DNA from: Amyelois transitella
Taxonomy: Eukaryota; Arthropoda; Insecta; Lepidoptera; Pyralidae
Direction: 5' to 3'
Assembly (NCBI RefSeq): GCF_032362555.1
Contig: NC_083512.1
Span: 10,900,001 to 10,964,000 of the forward strand
DNA: 64,000 nucleotides
In this document: piece by piece, positions 12,201-22,909 of the stretch
How positions within the stretch are numbered: the stretch's first letter is position 1
Layout of the letters: every line of letters starts with the position of its first letter
Translations under genes and position numbers: made by a program
Notes under the pieces: generated by a model
Seen by the model: the letters and a program-made list of their open reading frames with translations, nothing else
Databases searched by the model: none
What the model was told of the DNA's origin: nothing

Positions 12201-15200
12201 CGGGAAGACAGGAGCGGACTGTTCTAAGGGTATGACTGTTCTATATAGACTAGGCTGACTGATCTATTCAAACCGTTATTAAGGTTTTCAAATCATGTTT
12301 AGTCTAATTCTATCAGTAAGCCATAAAGCCTTTTAGTCTTCAAGACTGTCTCCTGATTTGAAGTGTCTCCTGATTTAATGTACTGTCATGTATCGAGTTT
12401 TCTACAGCTTCTTTTGTTTATCATATTTATTAAACAGTTTCGAATAGTCATCCTGTAATTTTATGACATGAGTTTCCAGTCTGATCCTCTTAACTTGATA
12501 GGCCTCTTGCTGTTTGCTCTGTCTACCCCGCAAAGGATACTGATGTGATTATATGTATGTATCTATAGTCTAAAGTCATATAAAGGTACCTTAGTAAAGA
12601 TTGGCAATCTTTTAGTATCGACATATTAACATATAATCAAGTCTATATCCCTTTTGGGTAAGACAGAGCCAACAGTCTTGAAATGACTAATAGGCCGCGT
12701 TCAGCTGTTTGACTAAATGATAGAATTGAGAATCAAATAGTGACAGGTTGCTAGCCCGTCGCCTAAAAGAAGAGTCCCAGTGTATAAGTCTATACCTTGG
12801 TCGCCTTTTACGACATCCATGTTGTTTTTAAATATTCTATGGAAATTCATGTCATTTCTGTGCTATGCTTCAGTGTTCTATGATTATTTATAGATTGACT
12901 TTAGGAAGCTGTCTTTGTTTCGTGATTGTTCACACAATAAGAAACATTGCTTGTTTTAATAACGTAGGCGCTTGTTTGATTTTTGACTTGCTTGGTGAAA
13001 TTTAAATAATAATGTCTCTGTCCATTTAGAGTTATATATAATGTAGTTTCAAATCTTTTTTATTTCAAAAGATGATCAGAATTTGTTACTTGATTTTTAC
13101 ATACATATAATCTCCTTTATCCTTTGCGGGGTTGACAGAGCTAAAAGTCTTGAAAAACCTTAAAGGCCACGTATAGCTTTTCTGCTTAACGATATAATTG
13201 AGATTCATGTAGTAACAGGTTGCTAGCTCATCGCCTAAAAGAAGAAGCCCAAGTCTATAAGCCTATCCCTTACTCGTCTTTTAAGACATATATGGGAAAG
13301 AGATGTGTGGTGCTATTTTTTTCAGATGACTGTTATCGCCTAATATTTACTATTCTTACTACTTACAGTTGATGCTTCTTCTCCACAAATTTAATCATGA
13401 TCATTTTGTCAATCTACTTCACCTTATTAAACTGAAATAACTTCTTGTTCTTCTTATTTTAATATAAATGACATTAATTATGCTTAAACGTGTGTAGAGT
13501 ACCTAATTTAATTATATTTTGACCCATTCTTTTTCTCTCTTTAAGTTTATCCAATTAATTGCAAAATACATAATAACAATAATTCAATTGCTTTTCTTTA
13601 TTTAATTTATCTTTTCATTCCACGAACAAATCTAAACATACACAATATTGTCAGAAGTTACACCAACATGCCACGAATTGTACACTCAATTATGTAGAAT
13701 TCTAATATTTCTTAATTCCAGGATGTCCTCCGAAAAAATGGGGTCCTAACTGTGTGAATGAATGTAGAAATTGCACTGAAAACGGGCACTGTTCCCCCGT
13801 TACTGGAGAATGTGTGTGTCAAGATGGATGGCAAGGTGAGAGGTGGGTTGCCACTTCAGATATTATGGCATACAAACATATATTGGTCACGTCTATATCC
13901 CTTGCGGGGTAGACAGAGCCAATAGGCTTGAAACGACTTAATGGCCACGTTCAGCTATTTGACTTAATGATAGAATTGAGATTCAAATAGTGACAGGTTG
14001 CTAGCCCATCGCCTAAAAAAAAAATACCAAGTTTATAAGCCTATCCCTTAGTCGCCTTTTACGACATCCATGGGAAAGAGATGGAGTGGTCCAATTCTTT
14101 TTTGTACTGGTGCCGAACAGAATTTATAAACATCGTATTAATTTTTTCTTCAAGTATTTCAATTTCTTATGTTACAGTTGTCAAACAAGCATGCCCACAA
14201 CGATTGCCACGACAACAATGAGAGAATTACTAACCACCTTGAGAACTGAACCCACAACTAAAACCACTGTATTTACTACGCCTAGCAGTACAACATTGCC
14301 TTCTGTTATAACAACTATTCCTACAATTACAACTGCCCCTACCACAATTACCCCAAAAATTGTGACAACGACAGCAGTACCTATTACAACGAAGAATATA
14401 ATTACAACTTCAGGGATAACAGTTGAAAAATTTAATGATGTAACTACGTTTATACCAATACCAAAAGTACGAGTAACAACAGAAATACCAGCCACAGAAA
14501 TCGTGACTAAGAAAGTTATAGTAGCCAACACAGCATATAATAGAACTGAACCTACAACGGATTATAAAGGTACATTTATTGAAGCAACTACACTAGGGAA
14601 TAGAGTAACAAGAATCTTAACTAATACAACTTTATCAACTTCAAGTTCACCACATATATTGACACCGACAACTACAAGAACGACTAAGGGGACTACAAAT
14701 TTTGAGACAACGAGAAAACCCGAGACTGCAACCAAAGTTCACCCAACAACGCTGAAATTCAAACCAAAGGAAATATGGATAAGACCAGCACAAAAAGGTG
14801 AATCTCCCATTTTAGAAATAAAGACTTTACAAAGTCACGAAACACATACGAAAATTAAAACAGCAATGAAGAAGGAACTCGCCCAAGAAACAACTACACC
14901 GAAGACTATAATCGTTTCGATTATTCCAACATCGGTATCGTATGCGACATTTAAGAAGATTGCTTTGTCTACAGCATCATTTGTTTCACAAAAGAACGCT
15001 ACAGCAATAAGAGCTTATAATCAACCTTTAGAGGTTACAAATTCTATGTCCATTCAAACATCAACATCAACAACTCTCACAAAATCAAATACATCATCTT
15101 TGAAGCAAACAGGCAATTCTATGTTCACAGTAAATGTAACTAAAGCACAAAACAGTACTGTAAGCACATTATCACCCACAAGAGGGCCCTTTTCAACTAA

Positions 15201-17268
15201 AACACCTGTTAATAATAAAACTAACAGCATGTCAAGCACGACTGTAGTTAGAATGAGTTCTAATTCTCTAACCACGTCTCCTTCGACTAAACACAAGACT
15301 TCGTTAAAAAAATATGTAACCTCATTCACAACAAGTACTTTAATACCTGTTTTCAATGCGACAGAACGAATAACATCACAATATTTTACAACAAAACAAA
15401 ATTCTGAAGGGAAACTGAATAATATAACACAATCATCTGCAAGAAATGGATCGTTTGAAGCGAAGACAGAAGAGAAAACTAACATTACTAAACATAATGC
15501 ATCAAATGTTAATTCTAAGTTTAAAACAGTGACTGCCAAACCTGACCAAGATGAAGAAACGTTTCATATTTTGACAGAACCGGAGCATATAACTGCAGTT
15601 ATGGGTGATAAAGAGTCTGAGAGGAGCTCAGTGGACCTTATATCGGTGATAAGCATAGCTGGAGGTATAATGATGGCTGTCATAACCGTAGCGGTGATCA
15701 TCGTGATGATAGAGAGGTGCAAGAGGCCGAGGTATGAACATGTGAGGAAGATCAGTGATATGAGAATGCAAGTTATGATCGATAATAATGATGTGCCGCC
15801 TCCATATGTGAGGAGTATTTTCCATACGCCTTTACCAGGTAATTATTGCTTAATTACATACATATAATCTCGTCTTATCCTCTGCGGGTAAGACAGAGCC
15901 AACAGTCTTGAACTGACAAGAAAATATAAAAATACCACGTTCTGCTGTATGGCTTAATAATAAAAATAAAATTCTAATATTGACAAGTTGCTAGACTATC
16001 GCCTACAAGAAGAATGCCCATTTTATGAGCCATTCCCTTAGTTACCTATTACGACATCCACGGGAAAAGTATGGAGTAGTGCTAAACTAAAGTGTTCGGA
16101 ACCACACGGCACAATTACTATTATTGCAAATTTTCTGTTGTAACTGGCAATGATCTTCCTAGTGTCAGTCCGTCGTTACCTCAATATAGAGGAGCCCGAG
16201 GTGCCCTATAATTATGATTGGGTCAGGTTCTTACATAAAACAACACTCGTATATCTGCCATAATTATTATTATGTTATTCGGGAAATAGTAAAGTTAAAT
16301 AACATTATGTTTACGTACATACTTACATCTATCACGTTTTTATTCCTAACGGACGTGTCTAGACAGAGACAATCAGATATTTAATGTACCTTAAATAATG
16401 ATTTTATTTTCATTTCATTAACTGTTGATTCTACCTGTTGTCTACCCCGCAAAGGATAAAGACGTATGTAGACGGTGTATGTATGTATACTATAGACATA
16501 TAAGGGTTCCTTGTTTATCCGGAACCCTAAAATAGATGAATAAATAGTAAATAGACAGACAATAATGAAAATCGATTTCCTGAACTCACTATCAAAGGAA
16601 ATAAAAAAGAAGCAGTATTTCAACAGTATTGATATCGGCCCATTAGCTCAGTTGGTTAGAGCGTCGTGCTAATAACGCGAAGGTCGCGGGTTCGATCCCC
16701 TCATGGGCCACGATTATTTTTATAGTTCTTTATTTTTTTTCAGATCCTCCAACAACAGAGAAATGCCATTATCAACCAATTTCAACTCTTGACCGAAACC
16801 TAAAACAATTTATGAGGCCCGTCGTCGTACAAACAATTTCGCCTATAATGCTAGAAAACTTTAGAGGTGAGTTGTTGCTTGGTAAATAAAAAGTAGATTA
16901 TATCTGAACTTAGACTAATATATAATAATATTTCAATCATTATTTTATATTTTAACAATTAATTTTACGTTCAAGGTATACTGGAATGCCATTATGATCA
17001 CTTGCCTCAAAGGAGCCATGATTTCGGAACGATGCCAGCGCGATTTTCCACAACGCCATCTATGCCAGACAGTGGTGAACTACGTGGATCGCGTGCTCTC
17101 TCAGTAACAGAATCAACAATAGAAGCTTTAAAGTGCGAGGCAAAATTAGATGTAATTGACAACACTACTTCTGAACCTCTGTATGCCGAAATTCCCTGCT
17201 GGAGACCGCCTTCTGAACATGCTATTGAAATAATTAACATGAACGGAGAAGCTGTGACAGAGTTATGA
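9255..17268 (+). CDS. nimA: NimA-like transmembrane receptor (gene A): EMI region, CCPGY motif, EGF, Thr-rich stalk, TM
   Basis: Seven coding exons, all phases closing to 853 aa: 9255-9379, 9864-9990, 12118-12229, 13722-13842, 14178-15838, 16744-16866, 16976-17268. A signal peptide (about 1-33) leads to an EMI-like region with conserved Cys and the LEWCF stretch, then CCPGY in exon 3. One Draper/MEGF-type EGF with CVCQDGWQG spans exons 4-5. A Thr/Ser/Lys-rich, mucin-like stalk of roughly 475 residues comes next, then one membrane helix (about 647-673) and a tail of about 180 residues with PPPY (near 701) and YAEI (near 826). EMI plus CCxGY plus EGF plus TM is the NimA layout; Draper would carry many EGFs. 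Family knowledge suggests a phagocytic or scavenger surface role in haemocytes; ligands are unknown. An upstream in-frame ATG was used because the signal peptide needs it; a second in-frame ATG lies at 9264. The symbol rests on architecture only. Confidence 0.8.
9448..9632 (+). mobile_element. SINE copy in gene A intron 1
   Basis: GTGCCGTGTGGTTCCCGGC head, deleted middle, GATATAGACGTGATA end. Confidence 0.8.
11728..12104 (+). mobile_element. SINE with a second SINE nested in its tail, at gene A exon 3 acceptor
   Basis: A + strand SINE (11728 to about 11990) is interrupted in its tail by a truncated - strand SINE, bracketed by ACCGTATGT repeats. The whole is flanked by a 12-bp duplication TGTTTGCTTTCA at 11716-11727 and 12105-12116. 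The right duplication is the polypyrimidine tract and acceptor of gene A exon 3. Confidence 0.9.
12625..12825 (-). mobile_element. SINE copy in gene A intron 3
   Basis: Antisense copy from AATCAAGTCTATATCCC to TTTTACGACATCCATG. Confidence 0.8.
13098..13325 (-). mobile_element. Diverged SINE copy in gene A intron 3
   Basis: Recognised by CCTTTGCGGGGTTGACAGAG and TTGCTAGCTCATCGCC landmarks. Confidence 0.75.
13868..14114 (-). mobile_element. SINE copy in gene A intron 4
   Basis: Near-complete antisense copy ending 63 bases before the exon 5 acceptor. Confidence 0.88.
15857..16112 (-). mobile_element. Diverged SINE copy in gene A intron 5
   Basis: Begins 18 bases after the exon 5 donor; ends GGAACCACACGGCAC. 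Confidence 0.8.
16637..16710 (+). tRNA. tRNA-Ile (AAT anticodon), nested in gene A intron 5
   Basis: A 74-base cloverleaf: acceptor stem GGCCCAT pairs with ATGGGCC, box A TAGCTCAGTTGG, anticodon loop CTAATAA reading AAT, box B GGTTCGATCCC, and discriminator A. A T5 run follows within 10 bases and could serve as the Pol III terminator. It sits in the sense direction, 33 bases before gene A exon 6, so its trailer overlaps the pyrimidine tract of the exon 6 splice acceptor. All stems look intact, so it is probably functional and not a SINE head. Confidence 0.93.
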
Positions 17269-17491
17269 TTCGGCAATTTTTTGATATGCAGATAGCATGC
17301 GTAGCAATGTCTGAAGTTCTGAACGTATTGAGTGATGGCCGATAGATGGCGTTTTGCATATTTTTAAAAAGTGTTTTGTAATGTATTGTGAATTTTATTG
17401 ATGTTAAAATACCAAAGACAAAAATTGTGTGGATTAACTATAAATGATGTATGTTAAATGTGTAAGTTATTTGGGTATACGCGTTGAGGTG

Positions 17492-17497
17492 AATAAA
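17492..17497 (+). terminator. Poly(A) signal of gene A
   Basis: AATAAA lies 224 bases after the gene A stop codon, giving an ordinary 3' UTR. No other candidate gene uses it. Confidence 0.6.
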
Positions 17498-17856
17498 ATA
17501 TGTATTACCTAATAATAGTGAGTTTAATTCTTTTGTGAATAATTATACATACATAGATATGATCACGTCTTTATCCCTTAGGAGAACAGAGCCAATAGTC
17601 TTAAAATACTAGATCGATTTTCCCAAATCCCCTCCTAAAGTCAAAAATTAAATAAAAACATTTAGACAATCCTATGACAGACTTTAACCATAATAGTTTT
17701 AAAAAGTATAGTCTTCAGATGCACGAGTGACACCGAGATATCAAACACAGCCGGCTCCGATTGTAAAAGGTCAAGAGTCAAGTCAAGACGGTCAAGATCG
17801 GGATCAGGGTCTGGGCTATGTAATGACAATAACAAAATCAAAGTTATAAGCTGTGT

Positions 17857-18030
17857 TTCAATACATACATAAATCACGTCTATATCCCTTGCGGGGTAGA
17901 CAGAGCCAACAATCTTGAAAATACTGATAAGACCACGTTCGGCTGAGGCTTTCAGAATTGGATTCATGTTGCTAGTTTGTCGCCTAAACTTATGAATCGC
18001 AAGTCTTTTACGACATCCATGGGAAAGAGA
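17857..18030 (-). mobile_element. Truncated SINE copy
   Basis: AATCACGTCTATATCCCTTG body, followed directly by the unit described at 18050. Confidence 0.75.
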
Positions 18031-18049
18031 TGGGAGTCATCCCGTATTG

Positions 18050-18300
18050 GATCTCGTACATGGTTATGTAACGAGAGCGATGATTCGGCTCGACCGCCAC
18101 CAAAGGGAAGATCTTCCGCCAGGCTAGGTGTTATGCCTGGGGAACCGCGGCTCCAACGATGTTGTGTCGGAGGTTGTATATATAGCTCCAATCCATGAAA
18201 TCTTTGCTTGCGCGATTTAGGGTTTTCGCTGTTTTTGACTAATAGCGTCGCGAGATTCTATTTTTTATTTTTGGGACTTATGGCGTATAGATTTCGCTAC
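18050..18300 (+). repeat. Interspersed repeat shared with 44811-45010 and 10225-10330
   Basis: The shared run includes AAGATCTTCCGCCAGGCTAG, GGGGAACCGCGGCT, GCTCCAATCCATGAAA and GCGCGATTTAG. No ORF or clear ends; an unclassified transposon fragment. Confidence 0.7.
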
Positions 18301-19049
18301 AATTACATTATCGATAAGATGCAGTGGATTTGACCGAAGTTCTTACGTTGAGGGAAGCATCGTGAGCTAACCTGCACATTCAGACATCTGGATGTGTAAC
18401 CGTGATCCAAAACGGGTTTTTTTTTATTATTATTTTATTTTTTATAGCTTTAATTCTGTTTGTCACTAGTGTAAAAAAAAATGTTTGTATAATAATAGGT
18501 ATTTTTTTAAATATTTATTTTATGTGTGTATATATATTAACATTATTTTATTATTATATTATATTACTGTGCAAAGATGTCCCTATTGAGTTCTTTTAAA
18601 TTGGAGAAAATATTTTCGACAAATTTGGTCAGTGAGGCCATCGATTGTTCTTTTGTCATCCAATACGGGTTAGGTTTCCCTGCAAAGGTGCGGAGGTGAA
18701 ATAGGAGTCGCTTCGTGTAAAAACCTGACTCACCCAATCCAGGATCCATGGTCAAGGCCTTACATCAGGCTGCTCTTCAGAGAAGTGAGGATGCAACCGG
18801 AATTATCAGAGGATGGAAGAAGAAGAAGCATGTGCTATGCACATGTATTTAAAAATAAAGTTTAAAATATAATTTTTGAATGAATGACATTACATGAATA
18901 TTTACAAGGCACAGATGACGCCCAGTCACCGCTGATGTCATGATCAGACTAGATTGTGATTTATTATTACCAGGAAAATGTAACTAAATATAAACCACAA
19001 CTTAAACTTAAGCGCAAACAACATACTTAGTTTGAAAACATTTGGGAAA

Positions 19050-19312
19050 ATTCCTTCCTCTATGGTTCAGTGGTTAAGTGCTTGCCTCAGAGTCAAAAGT
19101 CTCAGATTCGGCTCCCGGTTAGGTCAAAATGTAAAATGGTCTTGTTTTTAGAATTGTCTCAGGATTTTTAAGTTAATGTATAAATTGGTATGAAATCAAT
19201 TAATGAAAAAAAAATTTAATAAATATTTCCCTTTCTTCCATAAGTACCTTTATGTATGTACAAAATATAGTATTGTTGTAACACAAGGAACATATATTAA
19301 GCTTAAATAAAC
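19050..19312 (+). mobile_element. tRNA-derived SINE-like copy
   Basis: Head TATGGTTCAGTGGTTAAGTG with a degraded box B (AGATTCGGCTCCC), A-rich middle, and GTAACACAAGGAACATATT near the end. Confidence 0.6.
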
Positions 19313-19349
19313 ACACATTGATTGATCAACGGGATCAATCAATGTGTGT
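19311..19349. repeat. 16-bp perfect inverted repeat
   Basis: ACACACATTGATTGAT and its exact complement 7 bases later. Function unknown; it sits at the end of a SINE-like copy. Confidence 0.85.
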
Positions 19350-20005
19350 ATTCGTCAGTCTTGATATTTTTTGTAGAAAGACGTGACCTAGCCTCTGCCT
19401 AGATAGGCATATATTTTCAAAGAATAATAAATAGGTAGCCAACTTTTTTATAAACAACTGCTTCAGACAGGGGTGAATATAATCTTAAATGCTACATATA
19501 CATGCAAAAAAAATATATAATAACAATAATATCTTAGATAAAAAAAAATATGCAACGGTGTAGATATGCTTGCCACGGAATTCGAATCGATTAAATTTGA
19601 GTCAAGATTGAAACCTCTTAAGTCTAGATTCTTACGTCTAGAAATCTAGACCAACGGAGGGCAGTTCAAACAGTCACGAAGACTAAGAATTGTATCACCT
19701 GTTTGTTTTTACTATAAACTATATTTTTGTTTATTTTTTTTTACATTCGATTGTCCATAAATATGCAAAATAGATATTATCTCACCGATTCGTGTCGATG
19801 ACAACATCAGTTAGCGGAATTAGGGATCCGTTTGCAGTGTAAGGAAACCTTAAGTTTTTTATATCGTTATTATTTGAGGAAAAATATTTTGATATAATTG
19901 AGATTCATATAGTAACAATTTCAAAGCACGTCGCCTGAAAAGAGGGTAATAAAATTTACTCATAAAATATAAGCGGGAAAGGAATTTGCTACCCATTTGT
20001 ATAGT

Positions 20006-20070
20006 GCGAAAAACTATCGCTGTTTCGCTTTGTTTTTATGACGTGAAATGGGACAGCGATAGTTTTTCGC
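20006..20070. repeat. 18-bp perfect inverted repeat, 29-base loop
   Basis: GCGAAAAACTATCGCTGT at 20006-20023 and its complement at 20053-20070. Could be a relic transposon end or a cruciform; no gene nearby. Confidence 0.88.
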
Positions 20071-20446
20071 GCCATAAATAAGGCGCCGCGCGTATTATGT
20101 TTTGCGCTACAAAACCAACATGGAAATTTTTTTCTATTTCCTCTCATATTATGCTCCTAGAAAATGACTGAAAAAGCAAGGGCGGCATGGCATCGACATC
20201 TTTTTCAGAAGACAAAGAAGTTCTGCTTCTTACTCAAATAAATATAACTGATAATTATTTTAAGCGTTTTAAACCATAGAGTTCGTAATAATATAACATT
20301 ATAGAAGTGGTAAGTAATTCACTGAAGTGATTTGTCGTTATGGAGAAACAACGTAATAGATATTGTATTACAATTCTGAAATTTGTTTTACAACATTTCA
20401 TACATTCCTGTAGTTTCAAGTAAATAATGACATAATTTTATGGTGG

Positions 20447-20590
20447 TGCCTGGCACCAATAAAAAAAACAACAATCGCTCCATCCACCCATGGATGTCAT
20501 AAAAAGGGACTAAGGAATAAGCTTATAAACTTGGAATTCTTCTTTTATGCGATGGCTACTTGTCACTAGCACGTGACGTATGTATGTATT
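20447..20590 (+). mobile_element. Deleted SINE copy
   Basis: GTGCCTGGCACCAATAAAAA head, body to ATGGCTACTTGTCACTAGC, short (TATG) tail; the central 3' half is missing. Confidence 0.7.
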
Positions 20591-21077
20591 TCATTTATTA
20601 TAATCTTATTTCGATTCTTATAATTTAAAACCGATAATTTTGTACGGAACCTCCATCAGGAAATTTAATTAGAATCAAACCCAAGTAATTCACAATACTT
20701 ATGTCAGTTAAGTGTCTAAGGTCTCAGTGTCGGTTCATGCGCGTTGGCAGCGACAGCGCATATTGTTTGGTGAGTATATTATCAATATTATCTTATTTGA
20801 CCGTCAGTGGCACAGACAATATATACTTACATATAACTAGCTAGGTACAATCATATAATGAGCTACAGCTAAACAAAAAAATACCTACATATGGTTTTTC
20901 TTTACATAAAAGGTAAGGCAAAACGATAAAGCTTTAAGGATTTTTAAAGAAATTGCCAAATTTTTTCAATGAAGTGATTTTTATGATTATAGATTAATTC
21001 TTATGTTAATGATTACCGTTGAAACTTTGTCTTAAAAAATTTATGGGTGGATTTCAACAAGTGATTTTTTTTTGTCA

Positions 21078-21340
21078 TTTCGGTGAGATTTTTTATTTCA
21101 ATGCTATTCTACAATTTTTTGATAATAAATAAAACTTTAAGCTATTTTATAACATATGCGTGAATGGTCATCAAATATCATCGAAACTTGCAGATATATT
21201 TAAGGTTGAATTTTTAAGTGTCCACTGAAATGATAAGTATCCATCGAAATGATAATAAAAGCCCACCGAAATGAAAATTACCCACCGAAATGATTTAAAT
21301 GTGCACCGAAATGAAATAAACCCACTGAAATGATACGGCT
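21078..21340. repeat. Left cluster of CACCGAAATGA-like motifs
   Basis: Repeated short motifs: TCATTTCGGTG (reverse orientation) near 21080, then CACTGAAATGATAA, CATCGAAATGATAA, CACCGAAATGA (three close variants) and CACTGAAATGATA between 21222 and 21335. Spacing is about 20-25 bases in the dense part. Confidence 0.7.
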
Positions 21341-21652
21341 AAGAACAACCGTGCTGCGGAACAAGGGTTCCGTAATATTTTAAGTTCGGTTTTCATATTC
21401 TTAGTTAAAGAAGATACAGTTAGTTGTTGTTATAATATCTTTCTTTGAGACTATTCTCATTGTTTCTTTACTCAAATAACTGTGACTAATTTTAGGCACG
21501 TTTAATTTTTTTTAAAGTCATTTTAGTAACTGTGATATTTTTAGTAAATAATGAAGTTTGCTATAATTAAGCTTCTTAGATTTTATTACACACTTAGTTA
21601 CCTACAGCTCGACCATAATAAAAGCGTGCTAATATTTATTTTACTACCTGCA

Positions 21653-22033
21653 TTAAGGCGTTGTGGCAAGCAAAACTAGTGCTGCCAATGAAAAAAAATA
21701 ATATGTCAGTAACTAGTACGAATATCAAAAATGTACAACACCCGAACACTAAAGTATTATAATCATATTATGCATTGTTTTTTAGAAATAATAAGAAAAC
21801 TTTGTTTCATTGTGTTGAGAAACAAAAAGCATTATTGCTAAAAGCGGCCGTTTTTTCCTTTGATGAAAACTGTTGCTCAAAACAATGACATACAGTTTTC
21901 CTAGTATGTTTAAAAAATAAAGCGCGTATTAATTTAGTATTCGGGTGTTGTACATTTTTGATATTCATTACTTACTGAGATATGATTTTTTTTTTCATTG
22001 GTGGCGCTAGTTTTGCTTGCCACAGCGCCTTAA
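21653..22033. mobile_element. TTAA-flanked foldback MITE, 381 bp
   Basis: The ends are inverted copies: GGCGTTGTGGCAAGCAAAAC on the left and the reverse complement of a near-identical sequence on the right, continuing inward through the CCAATGAAAAAAA stretch and an AAAATGTACAACACCCGAA stretch. Both ends abut TTAA, the target typical of piggyBac-type elements. It has no ORF, so it is non-autonomous. Confidence 0.75.
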
Positions 22034-22909
22034 CACCAAAATATGGAGCAGGTAAAGAACTTCGTTTAGGTATAAAAATGTTATAAGAAGTTAAAATTAA
22101 AAAAAAAACAGAAAGGTTACACACTGGAGAGTTCATCGAATTAACAGTTTCTTTACGGAATAAGGCAGATACGTACCCTCGTGACTCTTAACCCGGTCAA
22201 ATGTAGCAAGTAGTTAAAGGTGATAAGTGGGATTTAGTATTTTATAAGTAAAACTTCTATATTAAACAAATCAACTCTTATATTTTTTGATAAGAAACAT
22301 TATAAAACATCTAATTATATCAGACGAGCTAAGTACTTTAAAACCCTTTTAATTGAGATCACGTTATCTTAAATCACTAATAACAATACAGTATAGTATC
22401 TAATAAAAAAAAAGGAATGCAGTTTTTTTCTGCCTAAATACTTATTATTGCAAACTATAAGCCTTAATAAAACAGTATTTTTAAGTAGGTACGTAGATGT
22501 AACTTATGTCTCTAATTCGCTAATCAGCCTCTTTTTATGACTTTAAATATGTATATATTGGTTCTTAACTAGATATATAGTAAACAAATGTTTTTTTTTT
22601 TATTATCACATGATAACACTTCTTCATTATAATTAAGTATACTATAATTCTCCATTAGTTTAACTTACTACTTAATAGGAACATAGCAAATATCACAAGT
22701 ATAAATATTCACGCACGAATGATCCAATGGGTTGCTACAAGTTTTACCACACTTTAAGAAAGATAGCCCACACATTAGCAAGCTTGTATTTAAGTGGGAA
22801 TATGCATTTGAAATCAGGCTCATTCGTGCATTAAACAAGTCGAGTACTTAAAAAAACAAAAAACGAAACCAACGAATAACTACTTACTTTAAAAAATCAA
22901 ATCAACAGT

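Larger units (their letters stand above)
17498..20005. other. Intergenic between gene A and the transposon
   Basis: Besides the listed repeats, 18640-18830 carries a segment (CTTCGTGTAAAAACCTGACT; GAGGATGCAACCGG) whose relatives lie at 46600-46720 (inverted), 45790-45960 and 9745-9810. It is an unclassified interspersed repeat. No gene seen. Confidence 0.55.

Noticed and set aside
14086-14177. Start of the long open frame before gene A exon 5 as a gene start
   Set aside because: The first 30 codons are SINE and intron sequence; a TTACAG acceptor at 14172-14177 joins in phase to exon 4 and completes the EGF.
15054-15539. 161-codon antisense frame opposite the Thr-rich exon
   Set aside because: A shadow of ACN-rich codons giving Val/Leu-rich antisense; no start context or domain.
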